Assembly (NCBI RefSeq): GCF_003131205.1 | Contig: NZ_QFFY01000003.1 | Span: 434,001-498,000 of the forward strand | Reading direction: 5' to 3' | Source of the DNA: Occallatibacter savannae | GTDB lineage: Bacteria > Acidobacteriota > Terriglobia > Terriglobales > Acidobacteriaceae | DNA: 64,000 nucleotides | Shown: positions 33,081-42,198 of the stretch, in pieces | Numbering within the stretch: position 1 is the stretch's first letter | Layout: the number at the start of each line of letters is the position of its first letter | The notes under the pieces: model-generated | The model's database searches: none | Seen by the model: the letters and a program-made list of their open reading frames with translations, nothing else | Told to the model about the DNA's origin: nothing | Position numbers and translations under genes: made by a program

Positions 33081-33485
33081 TCAGCGTTCTTGCCCAGGTG
33101 TAGCTGGCTTTTGCTTCACATCCGGAGGCAGGCTGTAGATGACCTCGCCCGGACGGGCGTAGTGGAGTTTTTCGCGGGCTTCGTGCTCGATGGCGTCGGG
33201 ATCGCTTTTGAGGCGGTCGACGTGCTGCTTGAGGCGTGCGTTTTCGTCCTGTAGCTGCTGAATCTCGTTCTTAAGCTGCTTCTCCTGGCTGCGCTGTCCG
33301 TACCAGGTGGAGAGGCCGTGCCGGCCATTGACAACGCTCCACGCGAAGGCGAGCGCGAGCGCGACGGCAAAGACGGTGCCGGCGGGACGCCAGCCCTGCT
33401 GAAGCCAGGCGGCGGCCCGCTGAGACAGCGGAAGCGGCTCAGTGGCCGCTTCCTTTTTTGGAGTGAACAGATTTGGGTGTTGCAT
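33081..33485 (-). CDS. ftsB: Septum formation initiator family protein (FtsB/DivIC-like)
   Basis: 134 aa: a short cytoplasmic tail, one transmembrane helix (GTVFAVALALAFAWSVV), then a coiled coil (SQEKQLKNEIQQLQDENARLKQHVDRLKSD) and the FtsB block PDAIEHEAREKLHYARPGEVIY. AGAGG precedes the ATG. It would act in the divisome with FtsL and FtsQ. C-terminal Pro/Lys-rich tail. The gene lies directly after the phosphohexomutase on the same strand. Confidence 0.85.
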   Translation of the reverse strand: MQHPNLFTPKKEAATEPLPLSQRAAAWLQQGWRPAGTVFAVALALAFAWSVVNGRHGLSTWYGQRSQEKQLKNEIQQLQDENARLKQHVDRLKSDPDAIEHEAREKLHYARPGEVIYSLPPDVKQKPATPGQER

Positions 33486-33510
33486 TTGGCCTCTACTGCG
33501 AAATTACGGC

Positions 33511-34914
33511 TTAGCCCTGGACGAACTTTTCGGCGGCGGAGCGAAGAGCGACCATGTCTTTCTCGTCGCGTGCTTCGGTGTAGGCCCGCACCACCGGCTC
33601 AGTGCCGGATAGGCGGAAGCACACCCACGATCCGTCGTCGAGGACCAGCTTGAGACCATCGGTGCGCACAATCTCTTTGACCTTGCGCCCGCCGAGCTCA
33701 GTCGGATCCTTCTTCAATTCTTCAGTGAACGCGGCTTTGCGATCCGGGGTCAAGCGGAAGTTCTCTCGAACGGGATAGAAGGAACCAACCTTGGCAAACA
33801 GTTCCTTGAGCTGACGTCCGATGCTCTTGCCGCGCGCGGCGACCATCTCGGTGACGAGGAGGCCGGCGATGATGCCGTCCTTCTCGGGAACGTGGCCGCG
33901 GATCGTGAGGCCGGCAGACTCTTCGCCACCGATCGCGATCTTGTCGGCGATGATGAGCTCGCCAATGTATTTGAAGCCGACTGGAGTCTCGTAGAGCGGA
34001 ACCTTGTGATAGTCCGCGAGCGCGTTGATGAGGTTGGTGGTGGCGACGCTTTTGGCCACGCCGTTCTTCCAGCCGCGAGTTTCGACGAGGTAGTCGAAGA
34101 GGAGCGCGATGACGTAGTTGGGCTGAATGAAGGTGCCGTCTTCGTCAACGATGCCGAAGCGGTCTGCGTCGCCATCGGTGGCGATGCCGATCTTCGCGCC
34201 GATCTCCTTCATCTTGTTCTTGCAGGTGTCGAGGAGGTGGTCGTCAGGCTCTGGAGCGTGTCCGCCGAAGAGGACGTCGCGGTAATCGTGCACGGTGGCG
34301 ACTTCGACTCCGGCTTCGCGGAGGAGGTGGCAACTATAGCCGCGGCCTGCTCCCCAGAAGGGGTCGTAGACGACCTTGATGTGCGATTTCGCGATCGTCT
34401 TAAGGTCGACGAGTTCACTGAGGCGATGCAAGAAGCCGGGCTTGACGTCGGCGGTCTCGAAGCCGCCGGCCGGGGGCTCAGCATGCGGGATCTTGCCTTC
34501 CGTATTCGCATAGATAGCGGCTTCGATCTGCTTTGTGACCTCGGGAAGTGCCGGTGCGCCGTCGTGGGTGGAGAATTTGATGCCGTTGTACTCCGGCGGA
34601 TTGTGCGAGGCCGTGAAGTTGATGGCTCCGGAGGTCTTGAGGGCACGAACTGCCTGCGAGATGGCCGGGGTGGGTGCGGCATCGGGAATGACGATGGGCG
34701 TAATGCCGGCTCCGGCGAGAACCTTCGCGGCCTCGGCTACGAAGGACTCCCCGAGGAAGCGCGGGTCTCGGCCGACCAGGACGCGGTGTGGTGAGGGCTG
34801 GGTTTTGACGTAAGCGGCGATGCCTGCAACGGCCAGGCGAATGTTGGCCAACGTAAATTCGTCGGCAACGATGGCCCTCCATCCGGAGGTGCCGAACTTG
34901 ATTACGGAACTCAT
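33511..34914 (-). CDS. Phosphoglucomutase/phosphomannomutase (alpha-D-phosphohexomutase)
   Basis: Interconverts hexose 1- and 6-phosphates. Start at 34914 (MSSVIKFGTSGWRAI) with AGGAG nine bases upstream. Four-domain family motifs: catalytic phosphoserine in TASHNPPEYNG, metal loop DGDADRFG, sugar-binding GGEESAG and phosphate-binding RLSGTEP. 467 aa. Sugar preference is not readable from these motifs. Provides sugar phosphates for cell-envelope glycans; sits with FtsB and diverges from cutA. Confidence 0.92.
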   Translation of the reverse strand: MSSVIKFGTSGWRAIVADEFTLANIRLAVAGIAAYVKTQPSPHRVLVGRDPRFLGESFVAEAAKVLAGAGITPIVIPDAAPTPAISQAVRALKTSGAINFTASHNPPEYNGIKFSTHDGAPALPEVTKQIEAAIYANTEGKIPHAEPPAGGFETADVKPGFLHRLSELVDLKTIAKSHIKVVYDPFWGAGRGYSCHLLREAGVEVATVHDYRDVLFGGHAPEPDDHLLDTCKNKMKEIGAKIGIATDGDADRFGIVDEDGTFIQPNYVIALLFDYLVETRGWKNGVAKSVATTNLINALADYHKVPLYETPVGFKYIGELIIADKIAIGGEESAGLTIRGHVPEKDGIIAGLLVTEMVAARGKSIGRQLKELFAKVGSFYPVRENFRLTPDRKAAFTEELKKDPTELGGRKVKEIVRTDGLKLVLDDGSWVCFRLSGTEPVVRAYTEARDEKDMVALRSAAEKFVQG

Positions 34915-35162
34915 GGAAGCGTTCTCCTGACTCGTTTTCCTGGACGGCTCTGGGCCGTGGATGTTGCGAAGACTAAGATGCGAGCCGCAAGCAACATACT
35001 GCAACACGGGATTGAAGTCGGCAAGTTGGGGTCCGGCGCTGAGGAAGGGCCCAGGATGATTACGTTGGGGCGGTCAGCTTGATTCATCAGGCGAAATTTG
35101 TGAAGTGGGCGGCGCGGCTTTGTCCGTACACTGGACCATAGATCGACCGGAGAGAGAAAGAA

Positions 35163-35495
35163 ATGCAAGAAAACAGCCCGCAGGCACGGATTGTCCTGAC
35201 CACCGAAAGCACCCTGGAAGAAGCGAACAAGCTGGGACGCACGCTGGTGGAGGAGCGGCTGGTAGCGTGCGCGACACTGCTGCCCGTGGTGCAGTCGATC
35301 TACCACTGGAACGCCCAGATCCAGTCGGCGCCTGAGACGATGGTGCTGCTGAAGACGAGCACGGAAAAGCTGGATGCGCTGGAGAAGCGGCTGAAGGAGT
35401 TGCACAGCTATCGGCTTCCCGAGTTCCTGGTCATCCCGGTCGAGAGCGGGAGTGCCGCTTACCTGGAGTGGATGTTCGGGACATTAGCGAAGTAG
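35163..35495 (+). CDS. cutA: Divalent-cation tolerance protein CutA
   Basis: 110-aa trimeric ferredoxin-like protein. Typical blocks: VLTTESTLEEANKLGRTLVEERLVACATLLP, SIYHWNAQIQSAPETMVLLKT and LHSYRLPEFLVIPVESGSAAYLEW. A GGAGAGAG precedes the ATG. Linked to copper tolerance in E. coli, though its general role is unclear. Confidence 0.95.
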   Translation: MQENSPQARIVLTTESTLEEANKLGRTLVEERLVACATLLPVVQSIYHWNAQIQSAPETMVLLKTSTEKLDALEKRLKELHSYRLPEFLVIPVESGSAAYLEWMFGTLAK

Positions 35496-35576
35496 CGCCC
35501 GGCGCAACGACGGATGTGCCACACGCCTTGCGCGTGGGTGACGCGATTCCTGTCTGATATTCTGAGCTCGGTTGTG

Positions 35577-35741
35577 ATGCGCTGGTTACTGATTGCGCTT
35601 CTGGTTTCTTTGGGAGGTCTGCTTCTGGCAGCCGCTGGTGTCGCCCGTCATGTCTGGGTTCACCGCAAGCAGTTGAAACAAAAGCAACTGCAAAGCGATG
35701 TAGTTGTCGTGGGCGCTCCGGAAGAATCGGACTTGAGCTGA
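35577..35741 (+). CDS. Small single-pass membrane protein (54 aa)
   Basis: ATG at 35577 gives MRWLLIALLVSLGGLLLAAAGVARHVWVHRKQ: one transmembrane helix followed by a Lys/Gln-rich cytoplasmic tail. The frame is open to 35514 but that part (MCHTPCAWVTRF) looks non-coding. Located 20 bases before bioY. Function unknown. Confidence 0.55.
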   Translation: MRWLLIALLVSLGGLLLAAAGVARHVWVHRKQLKQKQLQSDVVVVGAPEESDLS

Positions 35742-35760
35742 GAACGTTAAGGATAACAAC

Positions 35761-36360
35761 GTGGAAAATAGACTTCCGATAGTTTCTGAGACGGCTCATT
35801 CTGCCGCCGCCACCGGGCTGCGCACCGCAGGAGTGATTCTGGGTGGTAGCGCATTCGTCGCCGTATGCTCTCACATCTCGATTCCGCTGTGGTTTACGCC
35901 GGTACCGCTGACCCTTCAACCGTTCGCTGTGCTGCTGGTGGGGCTGATGCTGAGTCCGAGAGTGGCGGCAGCGACGCTCGGCGCGTATCTGCTGGAAGGT
36001 GCGGCTGGATTGCCGGTGTTTGCTCCTGGGTTCACTCTCGGGGCTGGAATGGCGCACCTGCTGGGGCCGACCGGCGGGTACCTGATGTCGTATCCGGCGG
36101 CGGCAGCACTCGTAAGCTGGATGCGTTCGAACGTGGGGCGAGGGTTCGGGGGCGCGGCACTGAGTGCGGCATCAGGCAATGCTGTGATTCTGCTGTGCGG
36201 GTTTGCGTGGCTGGCGAGGTGGACGCATGCTGCCGCTGGACCAGCGTTTGCGCTGGCGGTACTTCCCTTCCTGCCGGGAGACGCGCTAAAGGTCGTGGCG
36301 GCAGCGGGCATTGCCCGAGGCTGGGATCGCATTCGACGGGATCGATATACGTATCCTTAG
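35761..36360 (+). CDS. bioY: Biotin transporter BioY (ECF S component)
   Basis: GTG start at 35761 with AAGGA eight bases upstream. About six transmembrane segments; PLWFTPVPLTLQPFAVLLVGLML, AYLLEGAAGLPVFAPG and GPTGGYLMSYPAAA are BioY-diagnostic. The ATPase and T components (EcfA, EcfT) are not adjacent, so it may work alone or with a shared energising module. Confidence 0.93.
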   Translation: MENRLPIVSETAHSAAATGLRTAGVILGGSAFVAVCSHISIPLWFTPVPLTLQPFAVLLVGLMLSPRVAAATLGAYLLEGAAGLPVFAPGFTLGAGMAHLLGPTGGYLMSYPAAAALVSWMRSNVGRGFGGAALSAASGNAVILLCGFAWLARWTHAAAGPAFALAVLPFLPGDALKVVAAAGIARGWDRIRRDRYTYP

Positions 36361-36404
36361 AGAGACGGGCAAAGAGAAGTTTGCCGAAAGGATTTTTGTC
36401 TTAA

Positions 36405-37277
36405 GTGAGCACTGAGAGTTCTGCACCTACTGTTTCCAACTCTGTACGGGAAATTTCGATTGCGCACAGTCCGGACTCGGACGACGCATTCATGTTCTAT
36501 GGCCTGGCAACGAACAAGGTTCGAGTGCCGGGGTACAAGTTCACGCACACTCTGACTGATATTGAGACACTGAATCGCAAGGCGCTGAACGAGGCGTTCT
36601 ACGACGTCACGGCAATCAGCTTTCATGCTTATCCCTACCTGCAGGACAACTACGCGTTGATGGGTTGTGGCGGCAGCGTTGGCGAGGGCTACGGGCCGAT
36701 GGTGATCGCGCCTCGTCAGATTTCGCCGGAGCATCTGCGGCGGATCCGGGTGGCGGTGCCGGGAACGCTTACGACTGCTTACCTGGCCCTGAAGATCTTC
36801 GATCCGGAGATTGAGACGGAGGTCGTTCCCTTCGACCAGATCATCCCCCAAGTGCTGGCGGGTAAGTACGAGGCTGGCCTCATTATCCATGAGGGACAGC
36901 TCACCTATAACAGGAGCGGGTTGCACAAGATCATCGATCTGGGCGTGTGGTGGCGCGAAACGACAAAGCTCGTGCTTCCGCTGGGAGGTAACGCAATCCG
37001 GCGGTCGCTGGGATCTGAGGCGCACAGGATCATCTCGAAGGCGCTGCGCGACAGCATCCAGCACGGTCTGGATCACCGCGAGCAGGCGCTGGAGTATGCG
37101 ATGCAGTTCGCCCGTGACTTGGATACGGGTCTGGCGAGCCGGTTCGTCAGCATGTACGTGAACGAACGGACGCTCGATTACGGAGCGGATGGGCGCGAAG
37201 CGATCCGGAAGCTGTTGGAGATGGGACACGAGCGCGGAATTATCTCCATGCAGCCAAAGGTCGAGTTCGTGGACTGA
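36405..37277 (+). CDS. mqnD: 1,4-dihydroxy-6-naphthoate synthase (futalosine menaquinone pathway)
   Basis: Converts cyclic de-hypoxanthine futalosine to 1,4-dihydroxy-6-naphthoate. GTG at 36405 with AAAGGA about 12 bases upstream. Periplasmic-binding-protein-like fold; IAHSPDSDDAFMFYGLATNKV, the YDVTAISFHAYPYL segment and GYGPMVIAP are family hallmarks. A closely related fold is MqnA, but the SPDSDDAFMFYGL N-terminus favours MqnD. Other mqn genes are outside the window. Confidence 0.85.
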   Translation: MSTESSAPTVSNSVREISIAHSPDSDDAFMFYGLATNKVRVPGYKFTHTLTDIETLNRKALNEAFYDVTAISFHAYPYLQDNYALMGCGGSVGEGYGPMVIAPRQISPEHLRRIRVAVPGTLTTAYLALKIFDPEIETEVVPFDQIIPQVLAGKYEAGLIIHEGQLTYNRSGLHKIIDLGVWWRETTKLVLPLGGNAIRRSLGSEAHRIISKALRDSIQHGLDHREQALEYAMQFARDLDTGLASRFVSMYVNERTLDYGADGREAIRKLLEMGHERGIISMQPKVEFVD

Positions 37278-37300
37278 GTGTGTTCCGTTGTGAGACAGAG

Positions 37301-37326
37301 ATCCGGGGCTTCGGCCCCGGATTTTT
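37301..37326 (+). terminator. Rho-independent terminator after mqnD
   Basis: ATCCGGGGC (37301-37309), UUCG tetraloop, GCCCCGGAT (37314-37322), then TTTTT. A strong textbook terminator. Confidence 0.9.
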
Positions 37327-37426
37327 CATGAGGCAAGAACCGACTCGACCCGAATGCGGCTGTCCTACCCGGACGCGGCTAAAAGGCCTTCGACGGATGC
37401 CGATGTACTGAGGATGGAGGACACCC

Positions 37427-37954
37427 ATGCTGCTGAGCCGCGATGAACTGATCCGAACCGCGTTTCGTGAGACAGACCGGGCTCAGCGGATGAAGACAGC
37501 GCTCTCAATCATCTTGTGCGGAATCGATGGGTTAATGCGCGGGAGAACCGCACTCGACGAGCGGAAACTGGTGCTGGTGGAAGAGCAATTGTCCGCGAGA
37601 GTGCTGCGGGTGCTGCGCTGCTACGATGCGGCGGGTTGGTATGGCCCTGAGGTGCTTGGACTGATACTTCCGGGGTGCAACAGCTTCAGTGCATTTGCGA
37701 TGGCGGAGCGACTCAACTCTGTTGTCTTCGGGGCGGAGTTTAGAGCAGGCGATGAGGATTTGGTTTTGACCGCCTGCTTTGGCGTTGCCGGAAGCGGCGG
37801 TCGATCGCCGCTAGTGGTCATGCGAAACGCGGAAGCTGCGTTGAACAAAGCAAAAGAAATCGGACAGGGCGCGATTGAGCGCAGTTCCTACGATGCTGAG
37901 CCTGATCCTGCAACCCTCCGGATGCCGATCATGAATGAGCTGAGCAGCTTCTAG
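37427..37954 (+). CDS. Degenerate GGDEF-domain protein
   Basis: 175 aa consisting of a lone GGDEF-like fold: LSIILCGIDGLM corresponds to the first strand, LRCYDAAGWYGPEVLGLILPGC aligns where GGDEF should be (here YGPEV), and ACFGVAG...VVMRNAEAALNKAKEIGQGAIE is the C-terminal end. The active-site Gly-Gly-Asp/Glu-Glu is lost, so cyclase activity is unlikely; it may bind GTP or c-di-GMP. ATG at 37427 follows GAGG. Its stop overlaps that of hemW by 4 bases. Confidence 0.72.
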   Translation: MLLSRDELIRTAFRETDRAQRMKTALSIILCGIDGLMRGRTALDERKLVLVEEQLSARVLRVLRCYDAAGWYGPEVLGLILPGCNSFSAFAMAERLNSVVFGAEFRAGDEDLVLTACFGVAGSGGRSPLVVMRNAEAALNKAKEIGQGAIERSSYDAEPDPATLRMPIMNELSSF

Positions 37955-39192
37955 CGTGCGGCAGAGGCGTGCTCCGCTCCGGCTTGCTCAAGGAACTCCT
38001 GGAAGACGTCATTGGAGAGCAGGCGTCCCTGTGGAGTGAGGCGAACAACCGGGCCTGCGCTAGTGAGAAGACCTCGGGCGGCCAGTCGCGTCACGATCTC
38101 AAGAGAACGCGCAAGGCGGTGATGGCCGAATTCACGACGGAGAGCGGCGATAGAGACGCCCTCGTTGAGGCGAAGTCCGAGAAACCATGCTTCCTCGTGC
38201 TGGCGATCGGGAGATAGCCAGGCGGTCTCGGACGGCTGGGAGCCTGCGATATAGCCGTTCAGATCGTCTGCGGTGGTGGAGCGCAGGACGTAGGCGGATT
38301 CGTCTGACTCGGCCAGCGAAGTTGACTCGCGAAGCATGGAGGAAGCGTCGAGGCCGAGACCGAGGTAGGGACGACGCTGCCAGTATCGGAGGTTGTGGCT
38401 CGACTCGTGACCGCTGCGGGCGAAGTTGGAGATCTCGTATTGAACGAGACCGGCGTCATTGAACGCTTCGATGGCGTACTCGTACATGCGGGCGATGGTG
38501 TCGTCTGTGGGGACGACGTCGGCGTGATAGCGAGCGCCGCCGGACAGCAGTTCCCTGCCAAGGCGGGATTCATCGTCGACCTCGAGCATGTAAACGCTGG
38601 CGTGCGGCACGCCGGTCGAGATCAGGGTGGAGACTGATTCCACCCAGGAGGCGAAGGTTTGTCCCGGCAGGCCGGCAATGAGATCGAGGTTGAGATTGCG
38701 AATGCCCGCAGAGCGGAGGCGGACCAGATCGTTAAGGACGATTTGCCGGGTGTGAAGGCGGCCACTCTGACGCGCCTCGGAATCAATGAAGGACTGGACG
38801 CCGAGGCTGATGCGGTTCACTCCTGCACGGACGAAAGCGGCCAGCGTGTCGTCTGAAAGCTGCCCGGGAGCGCACTCTACCGTGATTTCACTTTCGGGGC
38901 TCAGAGAGAATTCAGTACGGATTGCGTGGAAAAGCTGATCGACGAACTCAGACTCGAGAAGACTGGGAGTACCACCTCCGAGATAGATGGTGTCCACGGC
39001 TTCGGGCAGGTGCGCACCCAGGCTTTCGCTCCATGTACGAGCCTGGCGCATCTCTGCGATGAGACGCTGTACATACCGCGCGTGTTCATGCGCGGGAAAT
39101 ACACCCGAAGCAAAATTACAGTACGTACATTTGGAGCGGCAGAACGGGATCGAGATGTAGAGGCCAAGCTGGTCGGAGCCGGGAACTGCCAT
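37951..39192 (-). CDS. hemW: Radical SAM heme chaperone HemW (CPO-like)
   Basis: 413 aa. The 4Fe-4S motif is FCRSKCTYCNF (CxxxCxxC), followed by YLGGGTPSLL (SAM-binding GGGTP), GVNRISLGVQSF and LNLDLIAGLPGQT. The C-terminal part has the HemW domain (YEISNFARSGHESSHNLRYW). Named coproporphyrinogen oxidase in many genomes, but the CxxxCxxC ending in Phe and lack of HemN extras fit HemW, a heme-trafficking protein. Divergent from the GH42 gene, with 102 bases between. Confidence 0.9.
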   Translation of the reverse strand: MAVPGSDQLGLYISIPFCRSKCTYCNFASGVFPAHEHARYVQRLIAEMRQARTWSESLGAHLPEAVDTIYLGGGTPSLLESEFVDQLFHAIRTEFSLSPESEITVECAPGQLSDDTLAAFVRAGVNRISLGVQSFIDSEARQSGRLHTRQIVLNDLVRLRSAGIRNLNLDLIAGLPGQTFASWVESVSTLISTGVPHASVYMLEVDDESRLGRELLSGGARYHADVVPTDDTIARMYEYAIEAFNDAGLVQYEISNFARSGHESSHNLRYWQRRPYLGLGLDASSMLRESTSLAESDESAYVLRSTTADDLNGYIAGSQPSETAWLSPDRQHEEAWFLGLRLNEGVSIAALRREFGHHRLARSLEIVTRLAARGLLTSAGPVVRLTPQGRLLSNDVFQEFLEQAGAEHASAAR

Positions 39193-39294
39193 GTCTCAAT
39201 TCTTTCATGTCTCGTGTTGCTCATCTTCGAGTAGACGTGTTTTGATAATCCTTCCTCTTGAACAGGCAGCCCGATCAACTCGAAAGGCAGGATT

Positions 39295-41475
39295 ATGGAG
39301 TCCAAAAGAAAACGCTTTCAATCCGCGGTGCTTGCTGCCGGTCTGGTTGCCTGCGCGGCGAGTGCTCAGCAGAGTAATCCGAAGCCGAGAGCGGAGGCGC
39401 AGAAGACCCTTGAGTTCCCTACCGTGCTCTACGGCGCGGCTTATTACAACGAGTACGAGCCCGGAGACCAGGACGAGCGTCTGACGAAAGACGTCGAATT
39501 GATGAAGGCGGCGGGCTTGAACGTGGTGCGCATGGGCGAGTCGACCTGGAGCTTGTGGGAGCCGGAGGACGGCAAGTTCGAGTACGCGTGGATGGACCAT
39601 ATCGTCGAAGCGATGGGCAAGGCTGGGATCAAGGTGATCCTCGGGACGCCGACCTATTCAATTCCAGCCTGGATGGCGCATCAACATCCGGAGATTCTTG
39701 CCGACCGTATTCCGCCCGGGCAGTTTGGCGGCAAGGCGGTGGCGGGCATCTACGGCATGCGGCAAAACATGGATACCGATTCGCCCGCGTACCGTTTCTA
39801 TGCGGAGCGGCTGATACGGCACATCGTTGCACACTACAAGGACAATCCGACGGTGATCGGCTGGCAGCTTGATAACGAAACAGCGAGCTATGACGCAGCA
39901 AATCGCGATGTGTTCATCGGATTCCAGCACTATCTTGAGAAGAAGTTTCACAGTCCCGAGGAGCTGAGCAAGGCGTGGTTCCTCAATTACTGGGGCGAGA
40001 ATCTGCACACATGGGAGGACCTGCCCACTCGCGAAGGCGCCCAGAGCACCGGATACAAATTGGAGTGGTCGCGCTGGAGCCAGATGCGCGTGACGGATTT
40101 TCTGCACTGGCAGGCCGCGTTGGTCCGCGAATGCGCCGGTGTGGCGCAGTTCGTAACCACAGACTACGGCGGCATGATGAAACGCGACGTCAATGAGAAT
40201 GCCATCGCTGATTCGCTCGACGTGGTCGCCGACAACATCTACCACATGGTCCCGCAGGATCGCTTCGACGGGGCGACGCAATCCATCCAGGGAGACTTCT
40301 CGCGTTCGTTGAAACACGCAAACTACCTGGTGACGGAGACCAACGCGCAATCGACGGACTGGAGTTCCGCGTTCCAATACCCGCCCTATGACGGTCAGCT
40401 CCGGCAGAACGTGTACACGCACCTCTCCAATGGCGCCAACATGGTGGAGTACTGGCACTGGGCCTCGATCCATGGCGGCCAGGAGACGTACTGGAAGGGT
40501 GTGCTGTCGCACGATCTCGAGCCGAACCGCGTGTACGCCGAGTTCTCGAAGACGGCTCACGAACTCGAAAAGATAGGCCCGCACCTGGTAGGCCTGAAGA
40601 TCAAGAATGACGTTGCCATTCTGTGGAGCAGGGACTCGGCAAATGGCATCGGGTTTATGCCGTTTACGGCGTCGGGGCCGCAGTGGAGCTTCGCCGGCCC
40701 GGTGGCCGACTACACGTCTCTGGTGGCGCAGATTCATCGCGCACTGTACGACATGAATGTGGGCACGGATTTCGTGTTTCCGGAGACGGAGGATTTCTCC
40801 GCATACAAGGTGCTGATTGTGCCGGCGCTCTACATCGCCGACGATGCGCTACTGCAGCGCATTTCGGATTACGTGAAGAACGGCGGCCACGTAGTAATGA
40901 CCTTCAAGAGCGGATTTGCAAATGAGAACTCAGCAGTCCGATGGGTGAGGGCGCCGGGGCCGCTGCGGGAGGCTGCAGGATTCAGCTACCAGGAGTTTTC
41001 GAATCTGGAGAAGCCGCTGGCTCTGAAGGGCGATCCATTCAATGCCAGTGCTGACAACAAGGTGAGCTACTGGGCCGAATTCCTGATGCCGGATCACGCC
41101 AAGGCGCTGGCAACCTACGATCATCCGTTCTTTGGCAAGTGGCCGGCGATTACGGAAAACCAGTTTGGGACTGGGACCCTGGTATATGAGGGGACCTACC
41201 TGTCGGACGCGCTGCAGAAGGCTGTGCTGAAGCGGACGCTGGATGCCGCGGGGTTGACCGGACCGGATCAGCAACTGACTCCAGGTGTTCACACGGCGCA
41301 TGGAGTGAATCGCTTGGGCAAGCGGGTTCACTACTATTTCAACTATTCGTCAGCGGAGGTAAGGCCCGTGTACGCGCACGAAGCGGGAACGAATCTGCTG
41401 GACGGAAAGGCGGTGGCGAGGAGTTCCGCCCTGGTGCTTGCGCCGTGGGATGTCGCGATCGTTGAGGAGAAATAA
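39295..41475 (+). CDS. Secreted GH42 beta-galactosidase
   Basis: 726 aa with a Sec signal (RFQSAVLAAGLVACAASAQ). TIM barrel with the acid/base Glu in GWQLDNETASYD and the nucleophile Glu in YLVTETNAQSTDW; WHWASIHGGQETYWKGVLSHD is also conserved. A trimerisation domain and short C-terminal beta domain follow. ATG at 39295 with AAAGGCAGG upstream. GH42 enzymes act on beta-1,4- or 1,3-galactans and galacto-oligosaccharides. Export suggests polymer breakdown. Confidence 0.93.
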   Translation: MESKRKRFQSAVLAAGLVACAASAQQSNPKPRAEAQKTLEFPTVLYGAAYYNEYEPGDQDERLTKDVELMKAAGLNVVRMGESTWSLWEPEDGKFEYAWMDHIVEAMGKAGIKVILGTPTYSIPAWMAHQHPEILADRIPPGQFGGKAVAGIYGMRQNMDTDSPAYRFYAERLIRHIVAHYKDNPTVIGWQLDNETASYDAANRDVFIGFQHYLEKKFHSPEELSKAWFLNYWGENLHTWEDLPTREGAQSTGYKLEWSRWSQMRVTDFLHWQAALVRECAGVAQFVTTDYGGMMKRDVNENAIADSLDVVADNIYHMVPQDRFDGATQSIQGDFSRSLKHANYLVTETNAQSTDWSSAFQYPPYDGQLRQNVYTHLSNGANMVEYWHWASIHGGQETYWKGVLSHDLEPNRVYAEFSKTAHELEKIGPHLVGLKIKNDVAILWSRDSANGIGFMPFTASGPQWSFAGPVADYTSLVAQIHRALYDMNVGTDFVFPETEDFSAYKVLIVPALYIADDALLQRISDYVKNGGHVVMTFKSGFANENSAVRWVRAPGPLREAAGFSYQEFSNLEKPLALKGDPFNASADNKVSYWAEFLMPDHAKALATYDHPFFGKWPAITENQFGTGTLVYEGTYLSDALQKAVLKRTLDAAGLTGPDQQLTPGVHTAHGVNRLGKRVHYYFNYSSAEVRPVYAHEAGTNLLDGKAVARSSALVLAPWDVAIVEEK

Positions 41476-41722
41476 GGCCCAAGTTTTCGGCGCGCCTGAG
41501 GGAGCCCGGAGTAGAGGCGGCTCATTTTACTCCTTCCGAACGAAGGTCGGAGAGGCGGAAAACACGCAAGCTATCTGTTTGATTTTATTGAACTTTTAGT
41601 TTTTCGGAGACGTCGCAACCGGACCAATGTTCGTGCAACCTTGGGTAGAAAGGGCGGCATCCCACGATGACAGCCAGCGTTACGTACGCGTAAGAGGTGC
41701 AGCGCGGCCAAGGAGCAGTTGT

Positions 41723-42043
41723 ATGGCAAACACACAAGGCTCACAAGGAACGGGATCCAGCAGCGGAATGAAGAGCGATCGCGATCGTGACATGACCCAG
41801 CAGAGCGGCAGCGGCCAGCACTCACAGCAGAGTGGAAAGATGACGGACGCGAACGAGCGTCAGGGCAGCGGCCGAAGCGGGAGCAATCAGTCAGGCAGTG
41901 GAAGCAGCCAGTCGGGTAGTGGAAGCAGTTCGCAGCACTCCGGTAGCGGGACCAGCAACCCGAACCCCTCGAAGGGGAACACGGGAACGAGCGGCGGGCA
42001 GTATTCCGGCGGCTCGGGCGGCACTGGCGGCAACGATCGTTGA
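41723..42043 (+). CDS. Ser/Gly/Gln-rich disordered protein (106 aa)
   Basis: ATG at 41723 with AGGAG (41710-41714) eight bases upstream. The sequence is nearly all Ser, Gly, Gln, Asn and charged residues: tandem SGSGSSQSGSGSSSQHSGSGTS, SGGQYSGGSGGTGG, and KMTDANERQGSGRSG. No signal peptide, no hydrophobic core. A clear Rho-independent terminator follows, which supports a real transcript. May be a stress-related hydrophilin-type protein; function not inferable. Confidence 0.7.
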   Translation: MANTQGSQGTGSSSGMKSDRDRDMTQQSGSGQHSQQSGKMTDANERQGSGRSGSNQSGSGSSQSGSGSSSQHSGSGTSNPNPSKGNTGTSGGQYSGGSGGTGGNDR

Positions 42044-42066
42044 TTCGTCTCTGAATTGAATGTGAA

Positions 42067-42099
42067 AAAGGCCCACGGCTTCGAGGAGCGTGGGCCTTT
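42067..42099 (+). terminator. Rho-independent terminator
   Basis: AAAGGCCCACG (42067-42077) pairs with CGTGGGCCTTT (42089-42099), an 11-bp stem with loop of 11. Confidence 0.88.
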
Positions 42100-42198
42100 G
42101 TGCGTTGCGGTCACTGAAGTTGCATGTGCAGGCGTCACATGCTGCGACGATTGAGTTCGCTATGATCGCTGTTGCTGCTGCCTTCGGGAGATGTAACT

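Noticed and set aside
39658-40737. Minus-strand open frame of 359 codons
   Set aside because: Antisense to the GH42 gene, no family features.
41810-42000. CRISPR-like or VNTR repeat
   Set aside because: The repetition is in codons for Ser/Gly/Gln within the disordered protein, with no regular spacers.
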